A DNA stretch of 48,128 nt from Rickettsiales bacterium UBA2645 (GTDB lineage: Bacteria > Pseudomonadota > Alphaproteobacteria > Rickettsiales > UBA1997), in the NCBI GenBank assembly GCA_002359655.1, contig DENL01000010.1:1-48128 (forward strand), given 5' to 3'. Below are positions 45,909 through 48,128 of this stretch, in pieces (within the stretch, counting starts at the first letter, position 1; every line of letters starts with the position of its first letter). A program made the position numbers and the translations under genes. The notes under the pieces are model-generated. The model saw nothing but the letters and a program-made list of their open reading frames with translations. It searched no databases and was not told the origin of the DNA.

Positions 45909-46589
45909 TTATAAACTATCAACAGCAACTTGCACTGATGGTCCCATAGTAGTGTTAAGATAAAACTCTTTGATAAATTTACCTTTTGAACTTTCTGGTT
46001 TAGAGTCTTTGATTGCCTTAATAACGGTTTTAATATTTTCAACCAAAGCGCTTGATTCAAAATCTACTTTGCCAACTAAGCAATGAACCGTACCAGCTTT
46101 ATCATTTTTAAAATTTACCTTACCTTTTAAAGCATCTGAAACTGCTTTTTGTATGTCGGTGGTTACAGTACCATTTTTTGGACTTGGCATTAAACCACGA
46201 GGCCCAAGCTTTCTTGCTACTTTACTTATTTTTTGCATTACATCTGGGGTTGCTACGCAGCAATCAAAATCTAAAAAACCAGCTTCAATTTTAGCAACTA
46301 AATCCTCTAATCCAGCAACTGAAGCTCCAGCCTCTAAAGCAATTTTTTGTTGAGCTTCATTAGCGCAAAAAACAATAACTTTGACTTTTTTACCCGAGCC
46401 ATTTGGCAACAAAATAGATCCTTTGATAGATTGGTCAGATTGTTTGGCGTCAATTCCTAGATTAACAGCAATATCGACTGTTTCGGTGAATTTGCGCTTC
46501 TTTGTACTGCTTAGCTCTTGAACTTTTTTTATTGCCTCTTCGAGATTCGCAGCAGAAATTTTATCAATATTTTTAATATTTTTTTTCAT
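45909..46589 (-). CDS. rplA: 50S ribosomal protein uL1
   Basis: The 226-residue L1-stalk protein. It has TVDIAVNLGIDAKQSDQSI near the N-terminus, GLMPSPKNGTVT in domain II, and the closing FIKEFYLNTTMGPSVQV. In many bacteria L1 also represses its own operon by binding a leader before rplK; a candidate site is listed at 47090. It follows rplK after 14 nt. Confidence 0.98.
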   Translation of the reverse strand: MKKNIKNIDKISAANLEEAIKKVQELSSTKKRKFTETVDIAVNLGIDAKQSDQSIKGSILLPNGSGKKVKVIVFCANEAQQKIALEAGASVAGLEDLVAKIEAGFLDFDCCVATPDVMQKISKVARKLGPRGLMPSPKNGTVTTDIQKAVSDALKGKVNFKNDKAGTVHCLVGKVDFESSALVENIKTVIKAIKDSKPESSKGKFIKEFYLNTTMGPSVQVAVDSL

Positions 46590-46603
46590 TTTTATGTTTG
46601 ATT

Positions 46604-47041
46604 TTATTCGATCACTTCAAGACCCATAGAAGTCGCAGAGCCTTTAACCATTTGAGCGCAAGCTTCTAAACTTGTGGCATTCATATCAACCATTTTTTTC
46701 TTGGCGACATTTTTGATTTGAGCCGTAGTAATTTTCCCCGCCGTATCTTTTCCCGGATTAGAAGAACCTTTTTGCAAGCCAATCTCCTTCATTATCAAGT
46801 AAGATACCGGTGGACTCTTTGTTGTGAATGTAAATGACTTATCTTTATACGCTACGATGGTTACTGGAATTGGAGTACCAATTTCATAATCAAATTTCAT
46901 AGCATTGAACTGCTTACAAAACTCCATAATATTTAAACCTTTTTGACCCAAAGCTGGTCCAATTGGAGGAGCGGGATTAGCTTTTCCAGAAGGCACTTGC
47001 AACTTAATGAGGCCCAAAACTTCTTTTTTGCTTTTAGACAT
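46604..47041 (-). CDS. rplK: 50S ribosomal protein uL11
   Basis: The 145-residue protein of the GTPase-associated centre. It has the conserved proline-rich N-terminus VPSGKANPAPPIGPALG, GLNIMEFCKQFNA, and the C-terminal rRNA-binding domain with PPVSYLIMKE and MNATSLEACAQMVKGSATSMG. It is preceded by a structured 141-nt gap after nusG. Confidence 0.98.
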   Translation of the reverse strand: MSKSKKEVLGLIKLQVPSGKANPAPPIGPALGQKGLNIMEFCKQFNAMKFDYEIGTPIPVTIVAYKDKSFTFTTKSPPVSYLIMKEIGLQKGSSNPGKDTAGKITTAQIKNVAKKKMVDMNATSLEACAQMVKGSATSMGLEVIE

Positions 47042-47089
47042 AAAATTTATTTGGATAATTATATACTTGTAGAAGCTTTATTTTATTGA

Positions 47090-47137
47090 TTCCGCGAACT
47101 TAATTAGGAGCATCACCTACATTTGCGAGGCGCGGAA
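47090..47137 (-). promoter_or_regulatory. Structured leader before rplK, candidate L1 autoregulatory site
   Basis: A 7-bp outer stem (TTCCGCG at 47090-47096 with CGCGGAA at 47131-47137) encloses a small hairpin (TAGG 47105-47108, CCTA 47116-47119) whose minus-strand loop reads TGATGCT. It lies 49 nt upstream of the rplK ATG, where L1 binds the mRNA in other bacteria. The structure is seen; L1 binding is inferred from position. Confidence 0.45.
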
Positions 47138-47182
47138 AGTTAGTTTTGCAAAAATAACTTGCAATTAAATTTTTGTAAAAAA

Positions 47183-47722
47183 TTAGGAAATTTTTTCTAC
47201 CTGCCCAATATCAAGTTCCACTGAGGTTGCCCGCCCAAAAATTAAAATTGAAATTTTAACTTTTTGTTTTTCGGCATCATATTCTTCAACAGCTCCGGAG
47301 AAGGATTCAAATGGACCCTCAATTACATTTAGAACTTCGCCAATTTCAAAAATAATATTTCTATTATCCGAAATTTGCTGACTGGAAAGATTTAAAATAT
47401 CTTGCATTTTTGTCTCTGAAACTGGTTCAGGATTATTTTTGCCACCCAAAAATCCCATCACCTTAGGAATTGAATTGATTAAATTGTAAGCCTCGGAGTT
47501 GAGATTAGCATTAATAAAAACATAACCTGGGAAAAGCTTTTGGGCTTCTTGGACTTTTTGACCTTTTTTAATTTTAACTATTTGCTTTGATGGGACCATA
47601 GCATCAGAAACATAGCCGCCTAGAGCACCGCGCAGAATCATCGACTTAACATCTGAGGCAACCTTATTTTCTTGGCCAGCCATCACGTTTAGTATATACC
47701 ATTTATTTTCGTTAGTGCTCAT
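47183..47722 (-). CDS. nusG: Transcription termination/antitermination protein NusG
   Basis: A 179-residue elongation factor. I start it at the ATG at 47722 (MSTNENKWYILNVMAGQENK), which matches the family; the longer frame overlaps secE. The NGN domain has KWYILNVMAGQENK and KKGQKVQEAQKLFPGYVFI. The C-terminal KOW domain has IGEVLNVIEGPFESFSGAVEEYD. It binds RNA polymerase and links it to Rho or ribosomes. It lies 28 nt downstream of secE. Confidence 0.97.
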   Translation of the reverse strand: MSTNENKWYILNVMAGQENKVASDVKSMILRGALGGYVSDAMVPSKQIVKIKKGQKVQEAQKLFPGYVFINANLNSEAYNLINSIPKVMGFLGGKNNPEPVSETKMQDILNLSSQQISDNRNIIFEIGEVLNVIEGPFESFSGAVEEYDAEKQKVKISILIFGRATSVELDIGQVEKIS

Positions 47723-47750
47723 CCTTAAAAAGTAATCAAGAGTTGGAAAA

Positions 47751-47933
47751 TTATAAACCGAAAATAATTCCGATAATTTTTGAAATAACAAAATCAGCAA
47801 AAAGTATCATTAATGAAACGATCGCAATAGTTACTATTATAGTTATTGTCGTAATGTAAGTCTCCTTTTTTGAAGGAGTCTGCAGCTTTTTTAGCTCTTC
47901 AATTACATCTTTAAAAAAATTTAACGCTTTCAA
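47751..47933 (-). CDS. secE: Preprotein translocase subunit SecE
   Basis: A 60-residue single-span SecE. It has an N-terminal amphipathic part (ALNFFKDVIEELKKLQTPSKKET) and one membrane helix (about 29-55). No ATG fits: the frame's only upstream ATG lies inside the tRNA-Trp 3' end. I choose the TTG at 47933 because CAGG lies 7 nt before it and the resulting N-terminus matches the family. The start is 29 nt from the tRNA end. SecE stabilises SecY in the SecYEG channel. Confidence 0.88.
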   Translation of the reverse strand: MKALNFFKDVIEELKKLQTPSKKETYITTITIIVTIAIVSLMILFADFVISKIIGIIFGL

Positions 47934-47962
47934 AGTCGAAACCTGATTTAAATTAATAAAGA

Positions 47963-48038
47963 TGGCAGGAGCGAGAGGAGTCGAACCCCCAACCAACGGT
48001 TTTGGAGACCGCTACTCTACCAGTTGAGCTACGCTCCT
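47963..48038 (-). tRNA. tRNA-Trp (anticodon CCA)
   Basis: A 76-nt cloverleaf with encoded CCA. The acceptor stem AGGAGCG/CGCTCCT is perfect, the anticodon loop CTCCAAA gives CCA (codon TGG), the discriminator base is G, and the T loop is TTCGACT. It stands directly before secE, as in many bacteria where tufB-trnW-secE-nusG are linked. The 90 nt to its right contain no gene that I can support. Confidence 0.97.
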
Positions 48039-48128
48039 AAGGAACAAATATCATGATTCAAAACTTTTGATTTATGACAGCTTTCCAAAATATTTGAACA
48101 ATTTATTTACTTAATAATCTTAGAAACA

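Noticed and set aside
47723..47800. Longer nusG start
   Set aside because: It would overlap secE and adds an unrelated hydrophobic sequence before the family start MSTNENKWYI.

Overview
This is a 48-kb stretch of an AT-rich bacterial chromosome. The genes look alphaproteobacterial and the best resemblance is to Rickettsiales or a close, less reduced relative. The reasons are the short single-lipoyl PDH E2, the alphaproteobacterial Lol permease, the thioredoxin-reductase-like FNR, the rplKAJL-rpoBC order and the strong A/T preference at third codon positions. Unlike classical Rickettsia it carries enolase, cobalamin-independent methionine synthase (MetE), a D-amino-acid aminotransferase and a UDP-xylose pathway. 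The genus cannot be fixed from this window. The standard genetic code applies: several intact genes end in TGA.

Left part (1-18.5 kb): a CcmG/DsbE thioredoxin is divergent from tgt, followed by a small unlisted membrane peptide gene (minus strand), eno-dat, a DEDD exonuclease and a quinone oxidoreductase. Then comes one large decayed gene of unknown family (6043-7892) with a nonsense codon and about three frameshifts. A minus-strand group FNR-fic-Lol permease follows, then a DUF1640-like coiled-coil protein, metE with a clear rho-independent terminator, comM, a BioH-like esterase, bL31, and an overlapping M23 peptidase-bactofilin pair.

Middle part (18.5-36.5 kb): gltX, then a tight minus-strand run dusB - single-chain restriction/methylation enzyme - nadE - zinc-ribbon membrane protein, in which consecutive genes overlap or are 1 nt apart. 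tRNA-Arg(CCT) follows. A second tight run is histidine kinase - UDP-glucuronate decarboxylase - acyltransferase/SGNH - UDP-glucose dehydrogenase. It makes UDP-xylose and probably an O-acylated surface glycan, with an EnvZ-like sensor in front. Divergent from it are pstB and tatB. A DUF481-type outer-membrane protein, an acidic membrane protein, PDH E2 and a YejE-like permease complete this part.

Right part (36.5-48.1 kb): the classic transcription/translation cluster, read leftwards: tRNA-Trp - secE - nusG - rplK - rplA - rplJ - rplL - rpoB - rpoC, with a perfect terminator hairpin after rpoC, a terminator-like hairpin after rplL and a structured leader before rplK.

The genome is compact: convergent genes overlap by 4-11 nt at three places and same-strand genes often share stop/start bases. 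No CRISPR array, insertion sequence, prophage or rRNA gene was seen. The observations most worth following are the decayed gene, the restriction enzyme embedded in a housekeeping operon, the kinase-led UDP-xylose/acyltransferase operon, the FNR-Fic junction and the repeated TCACCA motif upstream of comM.
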